A stretch of 19,103 nt of DNA, from positions 1-19,103 of the forward strand of contig JAILLM010000043.1 of the NCBI GenBank assembly GCA_024693165.1, given 5' to 3'. The notes beneath the pieces were generated by a model. That model did not search any database and was not told the origin of the DNA. It saw only the letters and a list, made by a program, of their open reading frames with translations. This DNA comes from Bacilli bacterium. GTDB taxonomy: Bacteria; Bacillota_I; Bacilli_A; RF39; UBA660. This document shows positions 7,672-15,742 of this stretch, piece after piece (position 1 is the stretch's first letter; every line of letters begins with the position of its first letter). The position numbers and the translations under genes are program-made.

Positions 7672-7680
7672 TGATATACT
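7672..7680 (+). promoter_or_regulatory. Extended -10 promoter for nifJ
   Basis: TGATATACT matches the extended -10 consensus closely and lies 24 bases before the nifJ start, downstream of the preceding terminator. No convincing -35 is seen. Confidence 0.6.
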
Positions 7681-7704
7681 TATTTATAGTAGGGAAGTGT
7701 TTAA

Positions 7705-10700
7705 ATGAGAAAAATAGTAGATGGAAATACTGCTTGTTCAGAAATTGCTTACCTTTTTTCTGAAGTAGCAACAATTTATCCAATTACACCATCAAGTCCA
7801 ATGGCTAATAATGTAGATTTATTAAGTGGTGGTGACAATTATAATATTTTTAATGATAAAGTTCATGTAACTGAAATGGAAAGTGAGGCTGGAGCTGCTG
7901 GTGCTATGCATGGTGCATTACTTGCAGGATCTTTAGCTTCTACATTTACTGCATCACAAGGGCTTTTACTTATGATACCTAATATGTATAAGATGGCTGG
8001 TGAATGTTTACCTGGAGTTATTCATTGTGCATCACGTACAGTTGCAACTCATGCATTATCAATCTTTGGAGATCATTCTGATGTATATGCAACAAGACAA
8101 ACAGGATTCTGTATGCTTGCATCATCTAATGTTCAAGATGCTTATAACTTAGCAGCTGTTACACATTTAAGTGCAATCGAAGGTTCTTTACCATTTATTC
8201 ACTTTTTCGATGGATTTAGAACTAGTCACGAACTTAATGTCGTAGATACTATTAAGAATAATGATTTAATTAGATTAATTAATAAAGATGCTTTAAAGAA
8301 GTTTAAAGATAGAAGTTTAAATCTTGGTGTTAAGAAGCAATATGGTATGGCAGAAAATGAAGATATTTATTTTCAATCTGTTGAAGCAAGACAAGAATTA
8401 TATGATGCAATTCCTGATATTGTAAATAAATATATGGAAGCTATTAATAAACTTACCAAGAGTGATTATAAACCATTTAATTATTATGGTAGTAAAGATC
8501 CAGAATATGTAATTGTTGCAATGGGATCAGTAAACGATACTATTAAACTAGTTATTAATAACTTAGAAAAAACTGGGAAAAAAATTGGTTTAATCGAAGT
8601 ACATTTATATAGACCATTTAGTCAAAAGTATTTATTAAATGTATTACCTAAATCAGTTAAAAGAATTGCAGTACTTGATAGAACTAAAGAATCTGGTTCA
8701 ATTGGTGAACCTCTTTACTTAGATGTAGTTGCAGCTCTTAAAGACACTAATATTGAAATAGTAGGAGGAAGATATGGTTTATCTTCTAAGAATACTACAC
8801 CAGCTCAAATAAGAGCAGTCTTTGAAATGTTAGAGAAAAAACCAAAAAATAATTTCACAATTGGTATTAAAGATGACATTAAAAATACTTCACTTGAAGT
8901 AGATGAAGAATATATTATTCCTTTAAAAGCAAAAGAAATTCAAATATATGGATTTGGCTCAGATGGAATGGTATCTGCATCTAAAGATATAATGCATATC
9001 TTAGGTGATAATAATTATTACGTTCAAGGATATAATGAATATGATTCTAAAAAGAGTGGTGGAGTTACAATATCACATTTAAGATTTGATAAAAATTTAA
9101 TAAAAGCACCATTCTATGTAACCAATGCAGATATCGTAGTAGTTACTAAAGATGAATATTTCACTAGATATGAATGTTTAAATAAAATTAAGAATCATGG
9201 TACTCTTTTAATTAATACAACAGATGAAGGTAAATTATTTGATAAATTAACTAAAAGAGATTTAGATATAATTGCAGGCAAGAAGATAAGAGTACTTGCT
9301 ATTAATGCTGAAGAAATAGCACTTAAACATAATATTAAAGGTAAAATAAGTAAGATAATGGAAATTATTATACTTAGTCTACTTATTAAAGATAAACTAG
9401 CAAACATTAATAATCCTTTAGAAACATTAAATAAATCTATTTATGAAACATTCCATACTAAAGGTGATGATATAGTTAAAAATAATCAAGAAGCTATCAA
9501 AGAAGCAGTATCTTCAGTTAGAAAGATAATGATTCAAATAAGTGGTAAAGAACTTAAAGAAGTAAAACTTAACCAAATAGCTAAAATTAGTAGAAGACTT
9601 GGAGATACTTTAACAGTTAGTGATTTAAAGAAATATCGTAATGGATGTTTTGAAGGCGCATTAACTTCAAAAGAAAAGCGTGGTACTTCAGAGTTTGTTC
9701 CAAAATGGAATAAAGACAATTGTATCCAATGTGGTATGTGTTCAGTAGTATGTCCACATGCAGTAATTAGACCATTCCTAGTTAAAGAAGAAAAAGGAAT
9801 CGAAGCTATTGGTGCTAAAGAGTATAGATATATTATTAGTGTATCTGAAAAAGATTGTTTAGGTTGTGGTTTATGTGCATCTGTTTGTCCTGGTAAAGCA
9901 GGGGTAAAAGCACTTACTATGGAAAAAGCAGATTATAAGAAACAAAGTGAAGCAGATAAATTATTTGGAAGTTATGAAAATCCTAAACTATTTAATAAAT
10001 TTACTATTAAGGGTTCTCAATTTGAAAAACCTAAATTTGAATTTAGTGGAGCTTGTGCAGGTTGTGGTGAAGCTGCATACATTAAGTTATTAACTCAACT
10101 ATATGGGGACTCAATTGTAATAGCTAATGCAACTGGATGTTCTTCAATTTATGGAGGATCTGCACCATCTACACCATATTCACTTCCATGGGCTAATTCA
10201 TTATTTGAAGATAATGCTGAATTTGGATATGGAATGCATTTATCTTATAAGAATAAACGTGATAGATTAAAATCTTTAATTAACGAAAATATGAAAGAGT
10301 TTAATCCTAAAGTTAAAAAGATAATGAAAGAATTACTTGATAACTTTGAAGATATAGAAATAACTAAGAAAGTATATGATGAATTAGATGATATTAAATT
10401 GCCTAAGAAAATTGGTGATTTAAGAGAATATATCAAAGCAAGAAGAGTCGTTTGTCTTGGTGGTGATGGATGGGCATATGACATTGGATTTAATGGTATA
10501 GATCATGTATTGTCTTCAGAAGAAAATATTAAAGTAATGGTATTAGACACTGAAGTATATTCTAATACTGGTGGTCAAATGAGTAAATCATCTCATTTAG
10601 GACAAGTTGCTCAATTTGCAGGTATTGGTAAAAAGAATCATAAGAAAGACTTATTTAGAATAGCTATGTCTTATCCAAATTGTTATGTAGGAACTATTTG

Positions 10701-11091
10701 TTTAGGTTCTAATATGATGCAAGCAATTAATACTATGAAAGAAGCAATGGAACACAATGGTCCATCAATAATCATTTGTTATTGTCCATGTATTGAACAT
10801 GGTATTAAAGGTGGAATGAGTTGTTCACTAAGTGAAGAAAAACTTGCAGTAGATTCAGGATATGTATTATTAATGAGATATAATCCAGAAACTAATATGA
10901 TCAACTTAGATTCAAAAGAACCAAACTTTGAAAAGTATGATGAATTCTTAATGAATGAGGTAAGATATAGATCACTTAAACTTAAGAATAAAGAAGCAAG
11001 TGATGAACTTCTTAAACTTAATAAAGAAGCTGCAATAAATAGATATAATTATTATAAAGAATTAGTAAGTAAACAAACAAAGGATGAATAA
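7705..11091 (+). CDS. nifJ: Pyruvate:ferredoxin (flavodoxin) oxidoreductase
   Basis: This single-chain enzyme oxidises pyruvate with CoA to acetyl-CoA and CO2 and passes electrons to ferredoxin or flavodoxin; it is central to anaerobic fermentation. Visible in order: the N-terminal pyrimidine-binding domain (GNTACSEIAYLF...IYPITPSSPM), a second domain with the LYRPFS segment, two 4Fe-4S sites (C673-x2-C676-x2-C679-x3-C683 and C718-x2-C721-x2-C724-x3-C728), and the thiamine-diphosphate domain. The proximal cluster ligands C784, C787 and C812 and a C-terminal Cys in YCPCIEHG (C1029) are all present, as are GGDGWAYDIG and DTEVYSNTGGQMSKSS of the cofactor site. At 1128 residues it is a little shorter than typical (about 1170-1190). 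AGGGAAG upstream supports ATG 7705. A decayed copy of its last ~100 codons lies at 13463-13767. Confidence 0.97.
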   Translation: MRKIVDGNTACSEIAYLFSEVATIYPITPSSPMANNVDLLSGGDNYNIFNDKVHVTEMESEAGAAGAMHGALLAGSLASTFTASQGLLLMIPNMYKMAGECLPGVIHCASRTVATHALSIFGDHSDVYATRQTGFCMLASSNVQDAYNLAAVTHLSAIEGSLPFIHFFDGFRTSHELNVVDTIKNNDLIRLINKDALKKFKDRSLNLGVKKQYGMAENEDIYFQSVEARQELYDAIPDIVNKYMEAINKLTKSDYKPFNYYGSKDPEYVIVAMGSVNDTIKLVINNLEKTGKKIGLIEVHLYRPFSQKYLLNVLPKSVKRIAVLDRTKESGSIGEPLYLDVVAALKDTNIEIVGGRYGLSSKNTTPAQIRAVFEMLEKKPKNNFTIGIKDDIKNTSLEVDEEYIIPLKAKEIQIYGFGSDGMVSASKDIMHILGDNNYYVQGYNEYDSKKSGGVTISHLRFDKNLIKAPFYVTNADIVVVTKDEYFTRYECLNKIKNHGTLLINTTDEGKLFDKLTKRDLDIIAGKKIRVLAINAEEIALKHNIKGKISKIMEIIILSLLIKDKLANINNPLETLNKSIYETFHTKGDDIVKNNQEAIKEAVSSVRKIMIQISGKELKEVKLNQIAKISRRLGDTLTVSDLKKYRNGCFEGALTSKEKRGTSEFVPKWNKDNCIQCGMCSVVCPHAVIRPFLVKEEKGIEAIGAKEYRYIISVSEKDCLGCGLCASVCPGKAGVKALTMEKADYKKQSEADKLFGSYENPKLFNKFTIKGSQFEKPKFEFSGACAGCGEAAYIKLLTQLYGDSIVIANATGCSSIYGGSAPSTPYSLPWANSLFEDNAEFGYGMHLSYKNKRDRLKSLINENMKEFNPKVKKIMKELLDNFEDIEITKKVYDELDDIKLPKKIGDLREYIKARRVVCLGGDGWAYDIGFNGIDHVLSSEENIKVMVLDTEVYSNTGGQMSKSSHLGQVAQFAGIGKKNHKKDLFRIAMSYPNCYVGTICLGSNMMQAINTMKEAMEHNGPSIIICYCPCIEHGIKGGMSCSLSEEKLAVDSGYVLLMRYNPETNMINLDSKEPNFEKYDEFLMNEVRYRSLKLKNKEASDELLKLNKEAAINRYNYYKELVSKQTKDE

Positions 11092-11110
11092 TTTCATCCT
11101 TTTAATTTTT
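11079..11110 (+). terminator. Intrinsic terminator overlapping the nifJ stop codon
   Basis: AAAGGATGAA (11079-11088) pairs perfectly with TTCATCCTTT (11093-11102). The TAA stop is in the loop. A near-identical hairpin precedes the intact tcdA at 14897. Confidence 0.8.
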
Positions 11111-11149
11111 ATCAAAATAATATAAAATATCTTTGAAAGAAGTGATTCT

Positions 11150-11306
11150 ATGTTTAATAGATTAATTAAATTAAATTGGTGCATATAATTTATAAAAAAT
11201 TTAATCTAAAAAGTTCTTACTAATCGGAGTAGGGGAGTAGGTTCTTCGGTCCTTGAAGTATTAATAAGAAATATCAAAAGAATTACCAATAAAAACAGAA
11301 GGATTA
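11150..11306 (+). pseudogene. Decayed copy of tcdA with internal deletion
   Basis: The stretch from about 11112 to 11272 matches 14932-15088, including the tcdA -10 region, the GAAAGAAGTGATTCTATG ribosome binding site/start and the GGAGTAGG nucleotide-binding loop region, but carries several one- and two-base indels that break the frame soon after the ATG at 11150. About 440 bases corresponding to 15089-15530 are missing, and homology resumes at 11275-11306 (GAATTACCAA...GAAGGATTA), matching 15531-15562. It cannot encode a functional protein. It lies right after nifJ in the place where tcdA would sit if nifJ and tcdA were once adjacent. Confidence 0.9.
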
Positions 11307-11359
11307 TAAATGATTAATATCATTTATTTTTTTATTTTATTTTGTTTTTATACAAATCA

Positions 11360-11368
11360 TGTTATATT
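11360..11368 (+). promoter_or_regulatory. Extended -10 promoter candidate for prepilin-DUF285 gene
   Basis: TGTTATATT is an extended -10 match 17 bases before the chosen start, implying an extremely short leader that begins about at the GGTGA ribosome binding site (11375-11379). TATACA at 11349-11354 is an alternative -10. Confidence 0.45.
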
Positions 11369-11384
11369 TTAGATGGTGAAATGT

Positions 11385-13361
11385 ATGAAGAACAATAAAG
11401 GTTTTACGTTAGTGGAGTTACTTGCAGTAATTGTAATTTTGGCAATTATTATGTTAATTGCAATACCTGCAATTTTAAATACAATGGAAAAAGCAAAAAG
11501 AAAATCATTTATAACATACGTAGATAAAATAGGTGGTTTATCCTCTCAAAAATATTTAAAAGATAGTATTGAAGGTAAACAAAGTGGATGTTATTTATAT
11601 AATATTAAAAATGATTTTGACTTAAGTAGTACTGGTTCTTTTAAAGGATATGTATTAGTAAAATCCAATTCTAAAGAAATAAAATATTATATTACTTTAT
11701 GGAATGACGATTATATGTTAGTAGCTTATAATTATACAGACGGAATAAATTATAAAGAACAAAAGAAATCAATTGAAGAATCTCTAGAAATATATGATTC
11801 ATCTAGAAGTGATGAGTTAAAACCAAGTACATTATGTAATTACGCATGTAATGAATGTACATATGATAGTGCTATCAATGATCCATATGATAATAGTGGT
11901 GATACTAATCTAACCGGAGATATTACAAAAATTAAAGGTGCATCAACTCTTTTAAATGGAACAGATTTTACCAATGCTATTATTAATGTAGCAGGAAGTT
12001 TAGACAATGTTCATGAATTTAAAAAAACTGATACACTAATAGATGATGCTACTAAAGAAATAATATCTAGTAACGATCAATCTTCACTTGATAATCCAGT
12101 ATATATTTGGTATGAGAATAATATTATATATTTTTATAGTGATGCTACTAAAATATTCTTAAATTCTAATTCAGCTAAAATGTTTTATGGTTTTAAAAAT
12201 GTAGAAGATTTTGGAGATATAATTAATTATACTTACGCAAATAAAGTTAGTACCATGAGCGATATGTTTGCTGATAGTGGAATAACTAAAGTGGACATAT
12301 CTAATTGGGATACTCCAAATTTAACTAATATGAATGGAATGTTTAGCAATACAACTAAATTAAAAAAAGTAAACTTAAGTAATATTAATACTTCAAAAGT
12401 AACAAATATGAAATCTATGTTCTATAAATCTGGTATAGAATATGTTGATTTATCTATGTTGGATACAAGTAGTTTAGAAAGAATTTCAAATTTATTTGAC
12501 TCTTCAAAAATTGTAGAACCAAATATGTCAACTTGGAAGACACCTAATTTAAAGGATATGAATCATATATTTAGATGGTGTACTGAATTAAAAAGGGTAG
12601 ATTTAAACTCGTTAAATCTTAGTGGAATAAAAGCATTAGGATGTTTATTTGAAGGATGTTCTAAAGTAGAGGAAATAGTTGTATCTAATTGGGATATTGG
12701 AAAAATACAAGTATTAGATAGTTTATTTAAAGGATGTTCATCTTTAAAAATATTAAACGTTTCAAAATGGGATACTTCAAATGTTACTAATTTTTACTCA
12801 TTATTTTATGGTTTACAATCTATTAAAACATTAGACGTATCTCATTGGAATACATCTAAAGCAACGAATATGGGTTATATGTTCTATTACACATCTAATT
12901 TACAAGAATTAGATATATCAAATTTTGATACCAAAAATGTAACTAATATGTCTAGAATGTTTCAAAATTGTGGCGCAAAAGAATTAGATTTTAGTAGATG
13001 GTCTACTCCTAATCTAAAATCTGTTGAAGGAATGTTCTATGGATGCCAAGCTACAACTTTAGATTTAAGAACAATAAATGTATCTAATTGTACTAATTTT
13101 AGTGGAGTATTTCATTTTGCATCAGCATCAACGATTGATATTAGTACATGGAATACATCTAAAGTTACAAATATGTTTAGGATGTTTTGTTTTTCTAGTG
13201 TCCAACATGTTTATATTGGTGACAGTTGGTCACTTGCATCGTTAGACACTTCTACTTCAAGCGAAATGTTTCATAAATGTGATAAAATACATAATTGGAA
13301 CGGTACTAAAGATCAAACAAAAGCTTATGCTGGAAGTGGTGGTTATTTTGAATATAAATAA
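11385..13361 (+). CDS. Prepilin N-terminus fused to DUF285/BspA-like repeats (second copy)
   Basis: The protein begins MKNNKG6|F7TLVE11 followed by a hydrophobic helix, the type IV prepilin cleavage and assembly signal. It then follows the 1796-3745 protein closely: TGSFKGYVLV in the head, a C151-x3-C155-x2-C158 motif in LCNYACNECTYD, a spacer with YIWYENNIIYFYSDATKIF, DUF285 repeats from about residue 285 (Trp/Phe variants, less regular than in the first gene), and the ending AYAGSGGYFEYK. The two are clear paralogues along their whole length. ATG 11385 is preferred over ATG 11373 because GGTGA at 11375-11379 is spaced for it and the protein then matches the other pilins. It sits between a tcdA remnant and a scrap of the gpsA tail, so it appears to occupy the tcdA-gpsA gap of a duplicated segment. 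Expected to be displayed on the surface; ligand unknown. Confidence 0.88.
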   Translation: MKNNKGFTLVELLAVIVILAIIMLIAIPAILNTMEKAKRKSFITYVDKIGGLSSQKYLKDSIEGKQSGCYLYNIKNDFDLSSTGSFKGYVLVKSNSKEIKYYITLWNDDYMLVAYNYTDGINYKEQKKSIEESLEIYDSSRSDELKPSTLCNYACNECTYDSAINDPYDNSGDTNLTGDITKIKGASTLLNGTDFTNAIINVAGSLDNVHEFKKTDTLIDDATKEIISSNDQSSLDNPVYIWYENNIIYFYSDATKIFLNSNSAKMFYGFKNVEDFGDIINYTYANKVSTMSDMFADSGITKVDISNWDTPNLTNMNGMFSNTTKLKKVNLSNINTSKVTNMKSMFYKSGIEYVDLSMLDTSSLERISNLFDSSKIVEPNMSTWKTPNLKDMNHIFRWCTELKRVDLNSLNLSGIKALGCLFEGCSKVEEIVVSNWDIGKIQVLDSLFKGCSSLKILNVSKWDTSNVTNFYSLFYGLQSIKTLDVSHWNTSKATNMGYMFYYTSNLQELDISNFDTKNVTNMSRMFQNCGAKELDFSRWSTPNLKSVEGMFYGCQATTLDLRTINVSNCTNFSGVFHFASASTIDISTWNTSKVTNMFRMFCFSSVQHVYIGDSWSLASLDTSTSSEMFHKCDKIHNWNGTKDQTKAYAGSGGYFEYK

Positions 13362-13400
13362 TATAAAGTAAAAAATTTATATTATTAAAACAACAATTTA

Positions 13401-13435
13401 AAAAGAAAGTTTAATTTAAACTTTCTTTTATTTTT
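13401..13435 (+). terminator. Intrinsic terminator after prepilin-DUF285 gene
   Basis: AAAAGAAAGTTTAA (13401-13414) is complementary to TTAAACTTTCTTTT (13416-13429), with the innermost bases forming the loop, and runs into a T tract shared with the gpsA-tail remnant. Confidence 0.85.
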
Positions 13436-13461
13436 CCATTAAGAATTTTTTTAATTTTAAT
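13427..13461 (-). pseudogene. Scrap of the gpsA 3' end
   Basis: TTTTATTTTTCCATTAAGAA and the following bases match the end of gpsA at about 15740-15774 (first 21 bases identical, then roughly two thirds). The identical stretch covers the gpsA stop codon and last codons. It abuts the nifJ-tail copy. Short and AT-rich, but its position fits a duplication junction. Confidence 0.65.
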
Positions 13462-13462
13462 T

Positions 13463-13767
13463 ATCCATGTATTGAACATGGTATCAAAGGCGGAATGAGT
13501 TGTTCACTAAGTGAAGAAAAACTTGCAATAGATTCAGGATATGTATTATTGATGAGATATAATCAAGAAACTAATATTATCAACTTAGATTCAAAAGAAC
13601 CAAACTTTGAAAAGTATGATGAATTCTTAATGAATGAAGTTAGATATAGATCACTTTAACTTAAGAATAAAGAAGCAAGTGATGAACTTCTTAAACTTAA
13701 TAAAGAAGCTGCAATAAATAGATATAACTATTATAAAGATTTAGTAAGTGAACAAAAGACTGAATAA
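13463..13767 (+). pseudogene. Decayed copy of the nifJ 3' end
   Basis: This 305-base stretch copies the last ~100 codons of nifJ (10784-11091), from PCIEHG to the stop. By eye there are about 12 substitutions and no indel in the first ~285 bases (about 96% identity), then a diverged end. Reading frame is kept except for one AAA to TAA change (at about 13657). Six changes are synonymous and four are mild amino-acid changes. There is no start codon or ribosome binding site, and it covers only the C-terminal tail of the enzyme, so it is not a gene. It fills most of the 455-base gene-free stretch 13362-13816. Confidence 0.95.
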
Positions 13768-13785
13768 GTCTTTTGTTTTTTTATT
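13754..13785 (+). terminator. Intrinsic terminator overlapping the stop of the nifJ remnant
   Basis: AAAAGACT (13754-13761) pairs with AGTCTTTT (13767-13774) followed by a T-rich run. Like the true nifJ terminator it overlaps the stop codon, but the stem sequence differs. Confidence 0.75.
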
Positions 13786-13793
13786 TATTTTAA

Positions 13794-13799
13794 TATAAT
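13794..13799 (+). promoter_or_regulatory. -10 box for prepilin-like gene
   Basis: Consensus TATAAT, 17 bases before the start codon. TTGTTT at 13773-13778 is a possible -35 with a short 15-base spacer. GAGGTG follows as ribosome binding site, so the leader is very short. Confidence 0.5.
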
Positions 13800-13816
13800 T
13801 ATAATTGAGGTGAATT

Positions 13817-14896
13817 ATGAAAAATAATAAAGGTTTTACATTAGTTGAGTTATTGGCAGTTATTGTAATACTTGCAATCATTATGATAATTGCTATTCCT
13901 GCAGTACTTAATACATTAGAAAGTGCAAGAAGAAAGACGTTTGGTGAATATATTACAAAAGTATATGATGTAGCTACTAAAAAGTATTTATCAGATGAAT
14001 TATTAGGTAATTCAAGTGATTATGTTAGATACGATATTACTAAAGATTTAGATCTTAATAATACCGGGGATTATAAAGGTTATGTTGTTATTACTAAGAA
14101 TACTGATTCAATGAATGTTTATATTGGTATATCTGATAAAAATTATCATACAGCTACTAAACTAGGAGATGATGATTCATCAATAGTTAATTATATTAAT
14201 TATACTTTTGGTGGTGAACCAATATTTGTTAGTCCATTAGAAAAGTATAATGGAAGTAGTAATTCATTTACTAATGGAGAAATAACTGATTTTAATTTAC
14301 CAAGTAAAGAAAATAAAAGCGAGTTAAAACCAATATATAGTCCTACTTCTAGTGAAGCAGCTGAACTTATAAAACAAACTAATTTTGAAAAAGAGTGCAA
14401 AGATTTTATTAAAGCTGCTTATAATGACTATAAGAGTAAAGGATTATCTTCAGCAACTTATAAATATTCTGATTTATTTGGAGAAAATGATTTAAAAACT
14501 GGTGCTATATCAATTGATATTAATGAAGGTATTGTTATTGGAAATATTCAATATATGAATGAAGATTATCATACATTTAATAAATATTCATATTTTGATG
14601 AAAGTAATAGAGAAGAAGCAACTACAATATACAATAGTTTTATAATCGAAAATGATGATGTATATTTTAAAACAAATTATGTAACTAAAGTAGAAGCTAT
14701 TGATTATGATCAATTGGAATATAATTTTATTGAGTATTATCTTAAAGATCATCCATCAAGTGAAAATCCTACTGAAGAAGAAAAAGCAAAAGCTGAATTA
14801 GAAGAAGCAAAATATGCATATGATCATTCAAATAGATATATATCTAATGATTATAATGATGGATATAATAGAGAACAATATAATAATCTAAGATAG
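13817..14896 (+). CDS. Type IV prepilin-like protein without DUF285 repeats
   Basis: The start is MKNNKG6|F7TLVE11 plus a hydrophobic helix ending AIPAVLNTLE, so prepilin peptidase cleavage after G6 is expected. The head carries DLDLNNTGDYKGYVVI, the same element seen in the two prepilin-DUF285 proteins, so all three share one pilin module. Downstream (from about residue 110) the sequence is unlike the others: no DUF285 repeats, no CxxxCxxC motif, a mainly polar region with FIKAAYNDYKSKGLSSATY and an acidic Glu-rich helix near 315-335 (PTEEEKAKAELEEAKYA), ending in an Asn/Tyr-rich tail. At 359 residues it is long for a major pilin. It sits between the nifJ remnant and the tcdA leader. Function of the C-terminal region not recognised; no assembly genes are nearby. 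Confidence 0.85.
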   Translation: MKNNKGFTLVELLAVIVILAIIMIIAIPAVLNTLESARRKTFGEYITKVYDVATKKYLSDELLGNSSDYVRYDITKDLDLNNTGDYKGYVVITKNTDSMNVYIGISDKNYHTATKLGDDDSSIVNYINYTFGGEPIFVSPLEKYNGSSNSFTNGEITDFNLPSKENKSELKPIYSPTSSEAAELIKQTNFEKECKDFIKAAYNDYKSKGLSSATYKYSDLFGENDLKTGAISIDINEGIVIGNIQYMNEDYHTFNKYSYFDESNREEATTIYNSFIIENDDVYFKTNYVTKVEAIDYDQLEYNFIEYYLKDHPSSENPTEEEKAKAELEEAKYAYDHSNRYISNDYNDGYNREQYNNLR

Positions 14897-14925
14897 AGGA
14901 TGAAATTATTCATCCTTTTATTTTA
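14897..14925 (+). terminator. Intrinsic terminator before tcdA
   Basis: AGGATGAA (14897-14904) pairs with TTCATCCT (14909-14916), followed by a T-rich run. It is almost the same hairpin as the nifJ terminator and is likely descended from it. Confidence 0.78.
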
Positions 14926-14936
14926 ATAAAAAATAA

Positions 14937-14942
14937 TATAAA
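14937..14942 (+). promoter_or_regulatory. tcdA -10 region
   Basis: TATAAA in AATAATATAAAATAT, conserved in the leader of the tcdA remnant at about 11120-11130. No clear -35. Confidence 0.4.
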
Positions 14943-14965
14943 ATATTTTTGAAAGAAGTGATTCT

Positions 14966-15637
14966 ATGTTTGATAGATTAATTAAATTAATTGGTGCATA
15001 TAATTTAGAAAAGATTCAATCTAAAAAAATCTTACTTATTGGAGTAGGAGGAGTAGGTTCTTCTGCTTTAGAAGCTTTAGTAAGAAATGGATTTAATAAT
15101 ATAGATATAATTGATTTTGACACAATTGATATAAGTAACTTAAATAGACAATTAATTACTACGAATGATAATGTTGGTAATTTAAAATCAAAAGAAGCCG
15201 TTTTAAGAGCAAAATCTATTAATCCTAGTATTTCTATTAATTCGATAGAAAAACGTCTAGAAGTCGATAAAATTGATGAATTATTAAGTAATAAGTATGA
15301 CTATATAATAGATGCTTGTGATGATATTAAAGTTAAGTTTGCATTAATAGAAAAAAATCTTAAATATGAATCTAAATTAATTACTTGTTTAGGTACTGCT
15401 AAAAAAATAGATCCTACTAAGTTAAGTATTACTTCTTTAGATAAAACTATTAATGATCCTTTAGCAAGAATATTAAGAAAAATGACTAAAGATGCTCATA
15501 TTAATCAAAAGAATGTTAAAGTTGTATCTTCAACTGAATTACCAAGAAAAACTGAAGGATTAGGAACTGCTTCATTTGTACCTAATACCGCTGGTATATT
15601 ATGTGTTAATTATATTTTTAATGACATTATTAAATAG
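14966..15637 (+). CDS. tcdA: tRNA threonylcarbamoyladenosine dehydratase (TcdA/CsdL), E1-like
   Basis: ThiF/E1-superfamily enzyme that in known relatives uses ATP to cyclise t6A37 of ANN-decoding tRNAs to ct6A. Seen here: nucleotide loop GVGGVG (G26 to G31) after a beta strand, an acidic DIIDFD segment, the N60-R61-Q Arg motif, a DACDD turn near residue 117, and the TcdA-type GTAKKIDPTKLSIT and DPLARILRKMTK blocks that separate it from ThiF, MoeB and HesA. There is no Cys-x2-Cys zinc site, as expected for TcdA. At 223 residues it is short compared with E. coli (268), mostly at the C-terminus. The ribosome binding site GAAAGAAG supports ATG 14966. It converges on gpsA. A decayed second copy is at 11150-11306. 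Confidence 0.9.
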   Translation: MFDRLIKLIGAYNLEKIQSKKILLIGVGGVGSSALEALVRNGFNNIDIIDFDTIDISNLNRQLITTNDNVGNLKSKEAVLRAKSINPSISINSIEKRLEVDKIDELLSNKYDYIIDACDDIKVKFALIEKNLKYESKLITCLGTAKKIDPTKLSITSLDKTINDPLARILRKMTKDAHINQKNVKVVSSTELPRKTEGLGTASFVPNTAGILCVNYIFNDIIK

Positions 15638-15712
15638 AGTGATTATTATCTCGCAAGAGATGCAATTTGGAATATTTTCTATATGTCGTAGACAAGATAT
15701 ATTAATTAATAA
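15638..15712. other. tcdA-gpsA intergenic spacer
   Basis: Contains the small hairpin ATCTC-GCAA-GAGAT (15648-15661) and is less AT-rich than the other gaps. Read on from tcdA after its TAG it stays open for 17 codons. I see no gene here; it may be residue of an earlier tcdA C-terminus or of a lost gene. Confidence 0.35.
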
Positions 15713-15742
15713 AAAATAACAGGATATAAATCCTGTTATTTT
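15713..15742. terminator. Bidirectional terminator between tcdA and gpsA
   Basis: AAAATAACAGGAT (15713-15725) pairs with ATCCTGTTATTTT (15730-15742). T tracts follow on both strands. It overlaps the gpsA stop codon. Confidence 0.88.

Noticed and set aside
7538..7783. 81-codon minus-strand reading frame over the structured RNA and nifJ start
   Set aside because: No ribosome binding site, crosses a terminator hairpin and the nifJ promoter and start; low-complexity translation. The region is better explained as RNA gene plus promoter.
11092..14965. Transposon or insertion sequence carrying the pilin genes
   Set aside because: No transposase, terminal inverted repeats or target duplications seen. 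The flanking repeats are copies of local genes, which fits tandem duplication better.
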